From positions 1 through 27,036 of the IMG/VR virus record IMGVR_UViG_3300038408_000094: DNA of 27,036 nt; one strand, given 5' to 3'. The notes under the pieces are model-generated. The model was not told the DNA's origin, did no database searches, and worked only from the letters and a program-made list of their open reading frames with translations. A program made the position numbers and the translations under genes. This document shows, piece by piece, positions 7,724 to 15,323 of this stretch (position 1 is its first letter; each line of letters opens with the position of its first letter). This DNA is from a virus.

Positions 7724-8221
7724 CTATTTGGAAAGGGGTGACTTCGAGGATGACATCTGGACGGTCTTGAGATAAGCCTGAGCCCAATCGAGCGCGTCGG
7801 ACTTCTCCGCGCCAACCTGCCCCCGCCGAATCGCATCCTCGATCTGTTTGTTGCGAGCTTGCAAAACTGCCTGATCTTCCTCGAACCATTCCTGTTTGAT
7901 CTTCAGGAGGACCAGCCGCTCAGGCTGGCCATCTTGACCTTGTCCACTGATAACGGAGACCCGGGAACCCATATCGGAGTTACCCGAGACATTGCTCGAT
8001 GTGCCGATGCCACGTTGGTTGAGGGCAATTTCCTTCGAGTCGACGAACTCGTAGCCTCCTTGAAGGGCCCGTTCCACGTTCCTTTCGACGAACCAGTAGA
8101 GCCGATATCCCGCGATGTCGGGAACCTCCAGCCGCCGCTGGGGCGTGGACATGGGGATGCGCTTCCGAGCGGCAGAACTCGCCGGAGCGACCTTGTTTGC
8201 AGGATTAACTGGCTCGGCCAT
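7724..8221 (-). CDS. head-region protein, unknown function
   Basis: A 165-aa protein with a Pro/Ala/Ser-rich N terminus. It continues STPQRRLEVPDIAGYRLYWFVERNVERALQGGYEFVDSKEI, then a Gly/Ser-rich linker with VSVISGQGQDGQPERLVLLKIKQEWFEEDQAVLQ, and ends in a charged helix. The 'GY-x-L-x-W ... R-x-x-x-A-x-x-x-G-Y-E-F-V' block is a pattern of conserved proteins encoded between portal and capsid genes in podophages (recollection). It lies two bases after the scaffold gene stop. A minor head protein or assembly factor is inferred from position only. Confidence 0.6.
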   Translation of the reverse strand: MAEPVNPANKVAPASSAARKRIPMSTPQRRLEVPDIAGYRLYWFVERNVERALQGGYEFVDSKEIALNQRGIGTSSNVSGNSDMGSRVSVISGQGQDGQPERLVLLKIKQEWFEEDQAVLQARNKQIEDAIRRGQVGAEKSDALDWAQAYLKTVQMSSSKSPLSK

Positions 8222-8223
8222 GG

Positions 8224-9069
8224 TTAGGCTCCTTCACCGAAGTAAGAATTAACGTAGTATTTCCGCCACTCAGCAACCGTCTTGAACGCCCGGTTGGGAC
8301 CGACGAGGCGGTCGACTTGGCGATCGCAGGCAGCTTTGGCATCCGCGGGAAGTTCATTGTAGGATTTCCCCGTGCCAGACCCCGCGCCATTCCGACCGCC
8401 CTCGACTTTCGAGGGGCGCTTCCCGCCGAAGACTTCCTCAACCTGCACGGCAATCTCGTCGAGGAAGTCCTTCCCGCGCAGGTCGGGTCGGCTGGCCCGG
8501 AGTTCCTCGCCAATGCCCATCGCAAGGGCGGTCCGGCGCTTGTCCTGGCCGAACCAGGAATTCTCTTCCCGCCACTGGACAAACCATTGCTCCTTGGTGA
8601 AGTCCTTCGCGGGAGCCGCGGGGGGTTTCCTCTCCGCCTCTGCCTCCGCTTCCATTTCACCTTCCGCCTCGCGGAGGTCGGCCAGACGATCATTCGCCTC
8701 AACCTCCGCAGAGACATCACCATCCTCGCGAGCTTTCTTAATCTGCTCGACGATTTCCTGCTTCGCCGCAGCGACCCGCTGCTTGATGTTCTCCGCGTGG
8801 AATTTCTTCAATTCCGCGACGGATTCCACGCTGTCCTTGACTTGACTCTGAAGTTCCGCATTCTGCTGGCGAAGGCTCTGGATGTCCTGCATCAGGCGCT
8901 CGTTGTTCTTCTTAAGAATCGGCATGACGGACTTTCCCCGCTCGAGGAAGGTCTTCGCGTCGATCCATTTCTCGGGATCGCCCTTGAATTCCTCCCGAGG
9001 GATATGCCCCATTGCCCTGGCCTCCCGCTCAACGGCAGCGTCATCACCACCAGTGTCATTCTCGCTCAT
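8224..9069 (-). CDS. putative scaffolding protein
   Basis: A 281-aa, strongly charged protein without membrane segments. Residues about 50-150 form a long coiled coil: MPILKKNNERLMQDIQSLRQQ, then heptad-like Glu/Lys/Gln helices. An acidic Ala/Glu-rich stretch (EGEMEAEAEAERKPP) leads to KDFTKEQWFVQWREENSWFG and a basic C-terminal region with GPNRAFKTVAEWRKYYVNSYFG. Long helical, acidic and charged proteins just upstream of the capsid gene are usually scaffolds. The Ser/Gly linker before a basic C-terminal capsid-binding helix is also typical. Its ATG overlaps the co-chaperonin stop. No protease domain is visible, so it is probably a reusable scaffold rather than a protease fusion. Confidence 0.65.
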   Translation of the reverse strand: MSENDTGGDDAAVEREARAMGHIPREEFKGDPEKWIDAKTFLERGKSVMPILKKNNERLMQDIQSLRQQNAELQSQVKDSVESVAELKKFHAENIKQRVAAAKQEIVEQIKKAREDGDVSAEVEANDRLADLREAEGEMEAEAEAERKPPAAPAKDFTKEQWFVQWREENSWFGQDKRRTALAMGIGEELRASRPDLRGKDFLDEIAVQVEEVFGGKRPSKVEGGRNGAGSGTGKSYNELPADAKAACDRQVDRLVGPNRAFKTVAEWRKYYVNSYFGEGA

Positions 9070-9386
9070 GATGCTTTCTCCTCAACAATAGCTGCAAAAA
9101 TGTCTCGATCATTTACCAACCTGTAGGTCTTCCCATCCGCCGGCCCGACGGTCATGTAGCCAGCCATCTTGGTGACCATTACCTTGTCGCCAGGTTGGGC
9201 ACGGGGCTGCTTTTCCTCACTCCAAGCCTCCGGCCCAACCTCCACCACAATGGCTCGTTGCTCGACCATCAACGTCCGATCTTTCACCAAGTCGGGAATA
9301 ACAATCACGCCTTCATTCCTCTCCGGTTCATACGGCTCGATCAGCACGGCTACACCAAGTGGCTTCAATCCTGACTTGTTAATCAT
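9066..9386 (-). CDS. phage GroES-like co-chaperonin
   Basis: A 106-aa protein, about the length of GroES. The order matches the Cpn10 fold: GLKPLGVAVLIEPYEPE (first strands), then NEGVIVIPDLVKDRT (residues 24-38) at the place of the mobile loop and its GGIVL-type GroEL-binding tripeptide. RAIVVEVGPEAW and AQPGDKVMVTKMAG follow, the latter equivalent to the GD-x-V-x-F strand. RLVNDRDIFAAIVEE corresponds to the C-terminal 'e-x-D-I-L-A-I' strand. It should cap the host GroEL ring and help fold a phage head protein, as T4 gp31 does for gp23. It lies between the portal and scaffold genes. Coupled starts (ATGA) tie it to head production. Confidence 0.85.
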   Translation of the reverse strand: MINKSGLKPLGVAVLIEPYEPERNEGVIVIPDLVKDRTLMVEQRAIVVEVGPEAWSEEKQPRAQPGDKVMVTKMAGYMTVGPADGKTYRLVNDRDIFAAIVEEKAS

Positions 9387-9627
9387 CGCTTAGCACCGAA
9401 ACAACTTGCTCGTAATCCATGTTGAGCAGATGGTGAATGATCTCACACTGCCCAATTCTCTTTGCGTTCACAATCGCCGCTTCGTACTGGCTCACATCTG
9501 TGAACTCCCCCCGTGACCAGCGGGCCTTAAGCTCCTCCTCCCATTGGGACAGGACTTGGAAGAGCGCCTTGGTCCCCGGGTGCTTTTGCCACTCCAGCCA
9601 TTCCTCTCTCTCCAGCATCTCGGTCAT
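9379..9627 (-). CDS. small conserved podophage-type protein downstream of portal
   Basis: An 82-aa, charged, helical protein: EREEWLEWQKHPGTKALFQVL, KARWSRGEFTD, NAKRIGQCEIIHHLLNMDYEQV. The 'EW..HP.T..L ... G.F' and 'A-x-x-x-G-Q-C-x-x-x-x-x-L-L-x-x-D-Y' patterns are, from memory, shared by small phage proteins encoded next to portal genes. The start at 9627 is supported by GGAGG 10-14 bases upstream. The frame overlaps the end of the portal gene by 101 bases in another reading frame, and no later Met precedes the conserved part. Function unknown; a role in portal or head assembly is possible from location. Confidence 0.65.
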   Translation of the reverse strand: MTEMLEREEWLEWQKHPGTKALFQVLSQWEEELKARWSRGEFTDVSQYEAAIVNAKRIGQCEIIHHLLNMDYEQVVSVLSDD

Positions 9628-11638
9628 TCTTCATTGCCTCCATCAAGGTTTCTGCCTGCTTAATCAAATTATCATTGTGAGTCTTAATTGCACCAATCGC
9701 CGCCTCGAACGCAGCGATGTCGTGACCTGCCTTGACACCGCCAGCCTGCTCCATCGCGAGAGTGGCTTTGGCGGTGAGTTCGAGAATCTTCGCGTCGTTG
9801 ATTCGTCTCTCTTCATGCAGCTCGACGATCCGAAGCATGATTTGGGCTTTCTGACGAGACTGGGCAGCCTGGGCGTCGATTTGCTTTCCTTGAAGCTTCA
9901 TCTGCTCCGCGACAACACGAGGGTGCGGAGCGGGCGGCTTGGCCTCGGTGCCGGGGAAATAGCGATCGGCGCCTTCGATCTTCAGCGCCCGGAGGAAGTT
10001 CCTCTCGACCAACTCGACATCATAGCCAGCGGACTCGCGGGCGGCCGCACGAAGCATTTGTGCACGAGCGATGTTCATCTCTTCCGAGGCGACGTTCGGG
10101 TCGGCTACGGGAACGACAGAGTTGGGATCGGCGAGGTAATCCTCCCTCAGCGCGATCTGCCCGTTTGGTCCGTAGGTCTTCTTCGTCGGGAGATAGATCG
10201 AATTGAGGATGTAGAGCTTCTTGAACTCTCCCTTCATCGACCGCCAGACTCGTTTGAAGATCACGGAGAACACCTTCATCCCCTGGGAAACCATATTGCG
10301 GGAGGTCTCGGCGGGGGTGTTCTGCCCAGGGTTCTCTCCGAGGATAACATCGGTCGTGCCGGGGATGCGATTGGCGTAATTGATCAAGAGAGCCAGAAGG
10401 TTGAACAATACCGGGCTGGGCTCGCGGACAGGGAGCGGATAGATTGCTTTGTTAAGGTCATCCACCGTTGCGTCGACTCGCTTCCACTCAAGCGGGGCGA
10501 AGGTGTAGACACCACCCCGAATCTTCGCCCCGCGGCCGAGGAACCCACCAGCCGTCGCAGACATAGTTCCTGTGTCGATGAGCTGGTTGATGAGGGAATT
10601 GACTGACTCGTTAAGCGGCCCGAGGAAGACACCGAATCCCAAATCGTAGATTCCTCCATCAGGGGAAGGGATGAAGGTGTATTTGGTGAAGTATTCCATC
10701 GGGCGGATACTGACTATCTCTCCGCGGATGTTGCGGAGGATGTCGCTCTCTCGATCGAAGCGAGTTACGATGCGGAGGACAGCTTTCGAGCTTTCTTCGA
10801 TTGTAATGATGTACGGCTCGGCGTAGCCGTCACCATCAAGATCGAGAGAGCAATGTTGCTCAAGGCCGACGAAGGGGGTGATCTCATCCGCCTGGGGTTG
10901 GTCGACACCGAGGCGCTTGTTAGCGGCGGCTTGCTGCTCGGTGACTTGGGGTGCCGGGGGCTCTTGGTACCAAGCAGCATCACGCAAGTCGCGGAATGTC
11001 CCCGACACCATCCTCTCGTGAAGGTCATTCCGGGAGAAGGGAATGATGTGGGTCTTCCTCCCGCAAGCCTCAACCGACTTGGCATAGTAATCCATCACGA
11101 GGTCGCGGGAGAGGACAAGCTCGCTGACGTTGTGGCCCAAGGTGGGATCGGAATAGGATTTCTTGAACGCGGAGCCGACGACCGGGAGGTTAATAAGCAT
11201 CCGGTCGGTCTGCTCTTCCCACGGGGCATCCTCCTCGAGAAGCTGGAAGCTCATATGCGCGGATATGCGGTCGGCACGAGCTTTGGCCTCACCATCCTTA
11301 TCCTCCCCTACCACCCGGCAGCGGACAACATCCGTTCCACTTATCAACGCGGGGTAAGCAATGGAGTGGAATTGCAGCACTGCCATGGTGATGATGGGGA
11401 AGGCGACATTGGAACAATCTGGCCAGGGGAAGGATTTGGTCTTCTGAATCTGGAGGGCAAGATCCATCCCAGCTTCATTCCGCCGTTCCCAGGCAGATCG
11501 GGAGGCCTTATCTCGCCGGTATCCATCGTAGACCCAATTCCCTATCGCGGTGAGGTCGTCAGCGGAGAATCGATCGCAGAGATTCGGCGACTCGATCGCA
11601 GATTTGTTCAGGCGGATATGGCTGGATAGGGTGAGCAT
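9527..11638 (-). CDS. portal protein
   Basis: A 703-aa protein, similar in length to P22-type portals (about 725 aa). The N-terminal third has ERRNEAGMDLALQIQKTKSFPWPDCSNVAFPIITMAVLQF. Mid-protein there is YDLGFGVFLGPLNESVNSLINQLIDTGTMSATAGGFLGRGAKI, then GTTDVILGENPGQNTPAETSRNMVSQGMKVFSVIFKRVWRSMKGEFKKLY. The latter, with its 'NTPAET....M.Q....' helix, is a hallmark of these portals. The C terminus is a long helix (residues about 590-690), as expected for a barrel. The dodecamer would form the DNA channel and dock the terminase. It starts one base after the TerL gene, whose own frame ends at 11640. High confidence. Confidence 0.9.
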   Translation of the reverse strand: MLTLSSHIRLNKSAIESPNLCDRFSADDLTAIGNWVYDGYRRDKASRSAWERRNEAGMDLALQIQKTKSFPWPDCSNVAFPIITMAVLQFHSIAYPALISGTDVVRCRVVGEDKDGEAKARADRISAHMSFQLLEEDAPWEEQTDRMLINLPVVGSAFKKSYSDPTLGHNVSELVLSRDLVMDYYAKSVEACGRKTHIIPFSRNDLHERMVSGTFRDLRDAAWYQEPPAPQVTEQQAAANKRLGVDQPQADEITPFVGLEQHCSLDLDGDGYAEPYIITIEESSKAVLRIVTRFDRESDILRNIRGEIVSIRPMEYFTKYTFIPSPDGGIYDLGFGVFLGPLNESVNSLINQLIDTGTMSATAGGFLGRGAKIRGGVYTFAPLEWKRVDATVDDLNKAIYPLPVREPSPVLFNLLALLINYANRIPGTTDVILGENPGQNTPAETSRNMVSQGMKVFSVIFKRVWRSMKGEFKKLYILNSIYLPTKKTYGPNGQIALREDYLADPNSVVPVADPNVASEEMNIARAQMLRAAARESAGYDVELVERNFLRALKIEGADRYFPGTEAKPPAPHPRVVAEQMKLQGKQIDAQAAQSRQKAQIMLRIVELHEERRINDAKILELTAKATLAMEQAGGVKAGHDIAAFEAAIGAIKTHNDNLIKQAETLMEAMKNDRDAGERGMAGVAKAPGDQGALPSPVPMGGGA

Positions 11639-11639
11639 G

Positions 11640-13094
11640 CTAATAGCCTGTTACCGCGCTGCGACCTAAGTGCTTGACCCGCTTGGCCCCGCGCTCAAAT
11701 TCTTCCTCTTCCTCAGTAAAGAAATCCTCCTGCTCGGGGATGGAGACGAGTTCGATTCCCTTGGCGAGGAGGGCCGCCGAGTCGAATTGGTCGTCGAGAG
11801 TGGCTTGGCCGTAGCCAGTGAACCGGCGAAGCTCGGTCTCGAAGCCAGGATACCATTCGGTTTCCTTGTTAAACCGACATCCCCCAGCGCGCATGCGCTT
11901 TTGAAGGGGCCGCCCACGGACGGCCTTATCCTTCACTGGATTGATCACCATGATATTGATGAAGATGCCACGGAGCTGCATCTCGTTGTATATCGTCGCC
12001 GAGATACCCCGCCAGATAACCCCACCCTCAACGAAGATGACTTCTGGGCGGTGGGCTAGCTGGATAGAGAACATTTCATCAATAATGGCGAGCTGGTCCC
12101 ATCTCCCAACCCTCTGGTCGAGGAAGTGGAGGAGATTCCTCGTGTCAATCCCGCCGATGGAGAAGGACGTGCGGTTGGCCGAGTCGGCGATGGAGATAGC
12201 GAAGTCGGCCGCGGCGTAGATGGTCTTGGGGATTTGGTAATCCTCATCCTCCATCGGGAGGAAATCCTCCCCACGTAGGTAAACATCGTCGTTGTCAAAT
12301 GGGTCGTTGAGGTATTCTTGTGAGTACCCCGCGGCATCCTGGTTGTCGATAAATTCCTGGCGGATGTTCTTGAGGCGGTCTGCGGAGAACTTCTCCGGCC
12401 AGAGGATGTTGGAGAAATCGTCAAATCCAGCGTGGGCGCGGTAGACGATGAACTTCCAGGTGCTGTTGCGGGTGAGCCGGGAGAGGAGGGAGTCCTCGTG
12501 GAGGATAGTCCCATGGACCCTGATGCGACCGCCATCGCGGAGGGCCTGCTTGGCCGCGCGGAAGAACCAGCGGGAGAACTTGCGTCGCCGGTCCTTGCTC
12601 TCAACCTGCTCGTCATCTTCCATATCGTCGCAAACGATGAGGCCGGGTCGTTTGCCATTCCACTTGCGCCCGCGGATTTTCTGCTCAGCGCCTCGAGCGA
12701 TGATGCGGAACTTGTGGCCGTCGGCGCACTCGACTATGATGTCGGTCTTTTGGTCGGTGATGAAACGGGCAATCTTGAACTCTCGAATGAGGTCTTCATT
12801 CTCGTGGAGTTCCGCCGAGATGTCCTGGAGATGCTCGATGGCCATTTCCTCGCTCGAGCCGACGATGATGGCGTAGTCATCCTGGCGGAAGAGAACATCC
12901 GCGAGGGTGAAATCGTGGGTGAAGCTGGTAGACTTCGCATGGTTGCGTGGGGCGGCGAGGCCGGCTTGGGGGGCGTCGGAGCAATAGAGTGCCCACCCGG
13001 CCCGGTGGAAGTCGGGCGTCGGCTGGGGGCTGTCGTACCGGGGGGAGAGGAACGTCCCCGAGAAAGCCTCAATGAGGTCGGCAGTGAGCTTCAT
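11640..13094 (-). CDS. terminase large subunit (ATPase and nuclease)
   Basis: A 484-aa protein. The ATPase has a deviant Walker A, APRNHAKST (residues 48-56), and Walker B GLIVCDDMEDDE (151-162), with coupling motif HGTILHEDS near 194-202. Then comes the YSQEYLNDP motif (258-265) that links ATPase and nuclease in many large terminases. The nuclease begins with YAAADFAIS (D297 as likely metal ligand), followed by VIFVEGGVIWRG and, near the C terminus, DDQFDSAALLAKGIE, which supplies another acidic residue. It packages DNA through the portal and cuts it. Its ATG overlaps the stop of the upstream 68-aa gene (TAATG). All catalytic blocks look intact. Confidence 0.92.
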   Translation of the reverse strand: MKLTADLIEAFSGTFLSPRYDSPQPTPDFHRAGWALYCSDAPQAGLAAPRNHAKSTSFTHDFTLADVLFRQDDYAIIVGSSEEMAIEHLQDISAELHENEDLIREFKIARFITDQKTDIIVECADGHKFRIIARGAEQKIRGRKWNGKRPGLIVCDDMEDDEQVESKDRRRKFSRWFFRAAKQALRDGGRIRVHGTILHEDSLLSRLTRNSTWKFIVYRAHAGFDDFSNILWPEKFSADRLKNIRQEFIDNQDAAGYSQEYLNDPFDNDDVYLRGEDFLPMEDEDYQIPKTIYAAADFAISIADSANRTSFSIGGIDTRNLLHFLDQRVGRWDQLAIIDEMFSIQLAHRPEVIFVEGGVIWRGISATIYNEMQLRGIFINIMVINPVKDKAVRGRPLQKRMRAGGCRFNKETEWYPGFETELRRFTGYGQATLDDQFDSAALLAKGIELVSIPEQEDFFTEEEEEFERGAKRVKHLGRSAVTGY

Positions 13095-13300
13095 TAGGAT
13101 TGCAAATCCGCCTGTCGGATGATGTCCGTCGGGGATCTCGTTCCATCCCTCACCCAGGAAAGTGCCATCAGCGCGCCGAGAACAAAAGGATCGTCGGCGA
13201 CTTGGTGGAGCTGGGTAAGCCGCTGCATCTCATCCGTGAGGGAGCAGTATCGTGTCTCCACGATGACTCGATTGCGGGGGAGGGTAGCTGCGCTGATCAT
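13094..13300 (-). CDS. small protein upstream of TerL, unknown
   Basis: A 68-aa protein: MISAATLPRNRVIVETRYCSLTDEMQRLTQLHQVADDPFVLGALMALSWVRDGTRSP in outline, i.e. a short N terminus, one amphipathic helix and a hydrophobic helix followed by a charged tail. Its start overlaps the stop of the upstream gene by 4 bases and its stop overlaps the TerL start (TAATG), so it is firmly coupled. No motif is recognised. Small proteins here sometimes assist packaging, but nothing in the sequence proves that. Confidence 0.6.
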   Translation of the reverse strand: MISAATLPRNRVIVETRYCSLTDEMQRLTQLHQVADDPFVLGALMALSWVRDGTRSPTDIIRQADLQS

Positions 13301-13608
13301 GTGAGCGGCCGGACGATGGTGAGGAAAGCGCTCTTCTGCAGGGTCTGCCCGAGGCTCGTGGTGATGGTGCAGAGGAGCTGGTAGATCACGCCGAGAACTC
13401 CGCCGGTGATCTTCTGAGTAACAACTGCACCCGAGGCGGAGGCGGCTCCACTGACAATAGACGAGGGAGAGGCGTCGGTGCCAGAGTAAACGGATGCGGC
13501 CACCGCCTGAGTGCTAATGGTTTCGCCGACTGCCAAGTCGGACGTGAAGTCGAACATCCGGTTCTCGGTCGAACCGGCGGGCTTCGGGGGGAAGATCTCG
13601 CGGGACAT
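13297..13608 (-). CDS. small beta-rich protein, unknown
   Basis: A 103-aa product if translation starts at the ATG at 13608 (MSREIFPPKPAGS), five bases after the upstream stop. A longer frame starting at 13701 would add 31 residues that overlap the upstream gene, and I consider it unlikely. The sequence FDFTSDLAVGETISTQAVAASVYSG, then ASASGAVVTQKITGGVLGVIYQLLCTITTSLGQTLQKSAFLTIV, looks like one Ig-like beta-sandwich with a final strand ending in Leu-Thr. Small 'FDFT..L..GE.I....' domains are common in phage structural regions (recollection). It could be a minor virion protein despite lying upstream of TerL. Confidence 0.6.
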   Translation of the reverse strand: MSREIFPPKPAGSTENRMFDFTSDLAVGETISTQAVAASVYSGTDASPSSIVSGAASASGAVVTQKITGGVLGVIYQLLCTITTSLGQTLQKSAFLTIVRPLT

Positions 13609-13612
13609 GGAG

Positions 13613-13906
13613 TTAGAATCCCAGCGGTCCGCCGAGGGGCCTCCCCCCAAGGGGGCTGCCGGTGGGGGACTGGCGAACTTGCATGTCGGGACCCAACTCA
13701 TATCCTTGTGACATGAGCCACTCTTCCCATTCGAGAGGGGTTTCCCCTGTGGCCTGGGTAGACATGTTGTATTCGTCGTAGAGCTTCCTCATGTGAATGG
13801 TCATCCCGGGAGACCCGCCGGCTCGGGGGTCAAGACCACCCTGCGATCCCCCCATCCCCGGTGATCCCCCTCCCCGCAGCATATCCATTATTCCCGCGCC
13901 GTTCAT
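13613..13906 (-). CDS. Gly-rich small protein, unknown
   Basis: A 97-aa protein. The first 35 residues are Gly/Met/Ser/Pro-rich (MLRGGGSPGMGGSQGG). The middle is a normal helix region with HMRKLYDEYNMSTQATGETPLEWEEWLMSQGYELG, and the end is again Gly/Pro-rich (GSPLGGRPLGGPLGF). Flexible ends around a short helix suggest an adaptor. The ATG overlaps the upstream stop in ATGA. No known family is recognised. Confidence 0.55.
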   Translation of the reverse strand: MNGAGIMDMLRGGGSPGMGGSQGGLDPRAGGSPGMTIHMRKLYDEYNMSTQATGETPLEWEEWLMSQGYELGPDMQVRQSPTGSPLGGRPLGGPLGF

Positions 13907-14055
13907 TTGCCCCTCCCTTTCTTCTTCGTCCGCTTAACTTCCCCCGCGTAGGATTTCCCGTTCTTGAAGCAAACGTGCATATACCGGCCAGCCTTGGGCT
14001 TCATCGTCCGGACCCGCCCGCCGGCGGAAACACATTTCTTAAACCCGGCGGGCAT
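13903..14055 (-). CDS. 50-aa basic protein
   Basis: Reads MPAGFKKCVSAGGRVRTMKP, then KAGRYMHVCFKNGKSYAGEV and a lysine/arginine tail. It contains two cysteines and a very basic C terminus. The stop overlaps the next ATG (ATGA), which supports it as a real coupled gene, but no clear Shine-Dalgarno precedes the start. The body 'RTMKP..GRY.HVC...GKSY.GEV' looks like a small beta-hairpin nucleic-acid-binding protein. That is an inference from charge only. Confidence 0.55.
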   Translation of the reverse strand: MPAGFKKCVSAGGRVRTMKPKAGRYMHVCFKNGKSYAGEVKRTKKKGRGK

Positions 14056-14170
14056 GGCGGCGGCCTAGGAAGAGGAAGGAGAGGGAGAGGGAGATGTCGG
14101 GAGAGGAATAACCCTGGTCGGAGAAGAAGCAACCCGGGGGGATTTGCGCCGACCAAAGGTCGGGGGTCAT
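14039..14170 (-). CDS. possible 43-aa protein overlapping its neighbours
   Basis: ATG at 14170 overlaps the stop of the 45-aa gene (ATGA) and runs to a TAA at 14039, overlapping the start of the 50-aa gene. The peptide begins MTPDLWSAQIPPGCFFSD and continues with Ser/Leu/Phe repeats. Coding character is poor and the first codons lie inside a hairpin repeat (14149-14163). It would bridge the only gap in an otherwise coupled series, which is the sole argument for it. Confidence 0.25.
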   Translation of the reverse strand: MTPDLWSAQIPPGCFFSDQGYSSPDISLSLSFLFLGRRHARRV

Positions 14171-14180
14171 CTCCCACCCC
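14149..14180 (+). repeat. dispersed hairpin repeat, copy E
   Basis: CCGACC-AAA-GGTCGG, followed by GGGTCAT..CCCACCCC. The same plan (CCGACC stem, 3-base loop, G-rich 3' stem, then CAT-x-CCCACCCC) is seen at 17781, 18085, 18375 and more loosely 18791. This is the only copy in the left arm. It covers the stop of the 45-aa gene. Confidence 0.45.
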
Positions 14181-14304
14181 TCCGCCGTTTCCACCGCATC
14201 GGCTTCCTCGCGATCTTCGTCGGCTCCCGGTAGCGAACCGGCCCGCCAACCCGACGACCTGTGGTGCCGCCGCTGCGGCCAGTGATTCGTCTCTTCATCA
14301 CCAT
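14167..14304 (-). CDS. 45-aa arginine-rich protein
   Basis: Begins MVMKRRITGRSGGTTGRRVG and continues GPVRYREPTKIARKPMRWKRR with a Gly/Arg end. It has about one basic residue in three and is probably nucleic-acid binding. It starts one base after the upstream stop. Small basic proteins between TerS and TerL may touch DNA in the packaging complex; this is inference from charge and place. A variant of the dispersed hairpin repeat overlaps its stop codon. Confidence 0.5.
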   Translation of the reverse strand: MVMKRRITGRSGGTTGRRVGGPVRYREPTKIARKPMRWKRRRGGR

Positions 14305-14305
14305 G

Positions 14306-14470
14306 TCAGCTCTCCCCCGCCATGCGCTTGTGCTGGCGAATCGGCGAGGCTTCCGTCGGTTCGAACTGCTGCTTCAGCGGGTTGGTCGCCGCGATGTCCC
14401 GACAGATGTAATGTCGGTCAACCTTTCGGCGGCTCTGGGGATACGTCGACGATTTCTTTTGCTTGGCCAT
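14306..14470 (-). CDS. 54-aa basic protein overlapping TerS end
   Basis: MAKQKKSSTYPQSRRKVDRH, then YICRDIAATNPLKQQFEPTE and a basic tail. The ATG at 14470 is preceded by GAGGAG at a good distance (10-15 bases upstream), the clearest RBS in this cluster. It overlaps the end of the TerS gene by 53 bases in another frame. The lysine-rich head and a single Cys are the only noteworthy features. Unknown function. Confidence 0.55.
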   Translation of the reverse strand: MAKQKKSSTYPQSRRKVDRHYICRDIAATNPLKQQFEPTEASPIRQHKRMAGES

Positions 14471-14981
14471 TGATGACACTCCTCTGTTTGTCCAGCAAGT
14501 TGACGAGGCGATTGCCCAGATGCTCGAGGCGATCGTATGTCGGGGCCGGCGGCTGGGGATCAATCTTCGCCCCATAGCCGAGCGCCCGGGTGGTAAGCTC
14601 TACCGTGCGGAGAGCCAGGTTATCCGGAATAACCGACGAGGGTGCGTTGAGTTTCTCCTGCAGCACCTCCATCGAGCGGAGGACGAGAGCTTTGAATCGA
14701 TCCTCAATCGTCGCCTTGATCGTCGGATCAACCAGCTCATCCCGCCTGGCGGCGAGCCGGGATTGAAAGGCATCACTCGCGATAACCTGGCAAACCCAGG
14801 CCGGCGTATAGCCAAACGCGGCGGCGAGCTGTCCCTGGCTTATCGCCGGGTTCGCCACGATAAGGTCAATCATCGCGTCGTGGGTGTAGCTGACCTTCCC
14901 GATCGCCTGTCTCCCCCCGAGCGAGGGAAGCATCCTCTGCCCCGCAACCTCTCTATCCAATTCCTCTAGTGGATCGCCCAT
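14418..14981 (-). CDS. terminase small subunit-like protein
   Basis: A 187-aa protein. Residues about 29-70 form a helix-turn-helix: YTHDAMIDLIVANPAISQGQLAAAFGYTPAWVCQVIASDAF. The rest is a helical oligomerisation region (RRDELVDPTIKATIEDRFKALVLRSMEVLQEKL) and a Pro-rich tail (PQPPAPTYDRLEHLGNRLVNLL). DNA-binding domain plus central helices is the usual small terminase plan, and the gene is the first of the packaging block. The start at 14981 has only a weak RBS. An alternative is the Met at residue 17, with AGAGG just upstream. TerS would select the packaging site on phage DNA. Confidence 0.72.
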   Translation of the reverse strand: MGDPLEELDREVAGQRMLPSLGGRQAIGKVSYTHDAMIDLIVANPAISQGQLAAAFGYTPAWVCQVIASDAFQSRLAARRDELVDPTIKATIEDRFKALVLRSMEVLQEKLNAPSSVIPDNLALRTVELTTRALGYGAKIDPQPPAPTYDRLEHLGNRLVNLLDKQRSVINGQAKEIVDVSPEPPKG

Positions 14982-15213
14982 CGCCTGATTACCCCATTAC
15001 CCGATGCCCCATCATCCCCCGATCCGCGAGGACTGGCAAGAGAGAGGGCCGCCGGACGATCCCTTTTTACATAACCGGGACACATAACGAGGGGGTAATC
15101 GGGGATAGAGAATTTGGAAGGTGGGAATGTGGGGGAATGGCTAGTATATGGTGGTGACGAATTTATTTTTTTCCCCCCACCCCCCTTCCCCGGTGGGCCG
15201 GTGGGGGGTGCCC

Positions 15214-15248
15214 GGTCAGGTGGTGGGGTCCGGGTCAGGTGGTGGGGT
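15214..15248 (+). repeat. two tandem copies of a G-rich 16-mer
   Basis: GGTCAGGTGGTGGGGT occurs at 15214-15229 and again at 15233-15248 (period 19), inside a longer G-rich strand that could form G-quadruplexes. Confidence 0.7.
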
Positions 15249-15292
15249 GGCGGGGTGGCCCGGTCGCCGGGGTGACCTGCAGGGGTAACGCA

Positions 15293-15323
15293 AATTGCGG
15301 CACTCGGTGACAATCTGCGGCAC
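15293..15323 (+). repeat. direct repeat, AATTGCGGCAC / AATCTGCGGCAC
   Basis: Two related copies at 15293-15303 and 15312-15323, 19-20 bases apart, i.e. about two helical turns. This spacing suits two protein-binding sites on the same face of DNA. CGGTGAC lies between them. Confidence 0.45.

Noticed and set aside
6352-7770. A 472-aa plus-strand frame
   Set aside because: Lies antisense to the major capsid and adjacent head genes; composition is a mirror of their codons, no family features.
9437-10606. A 389-aa plus-strand frame
   Set aside because: Antisense of the portal gene.
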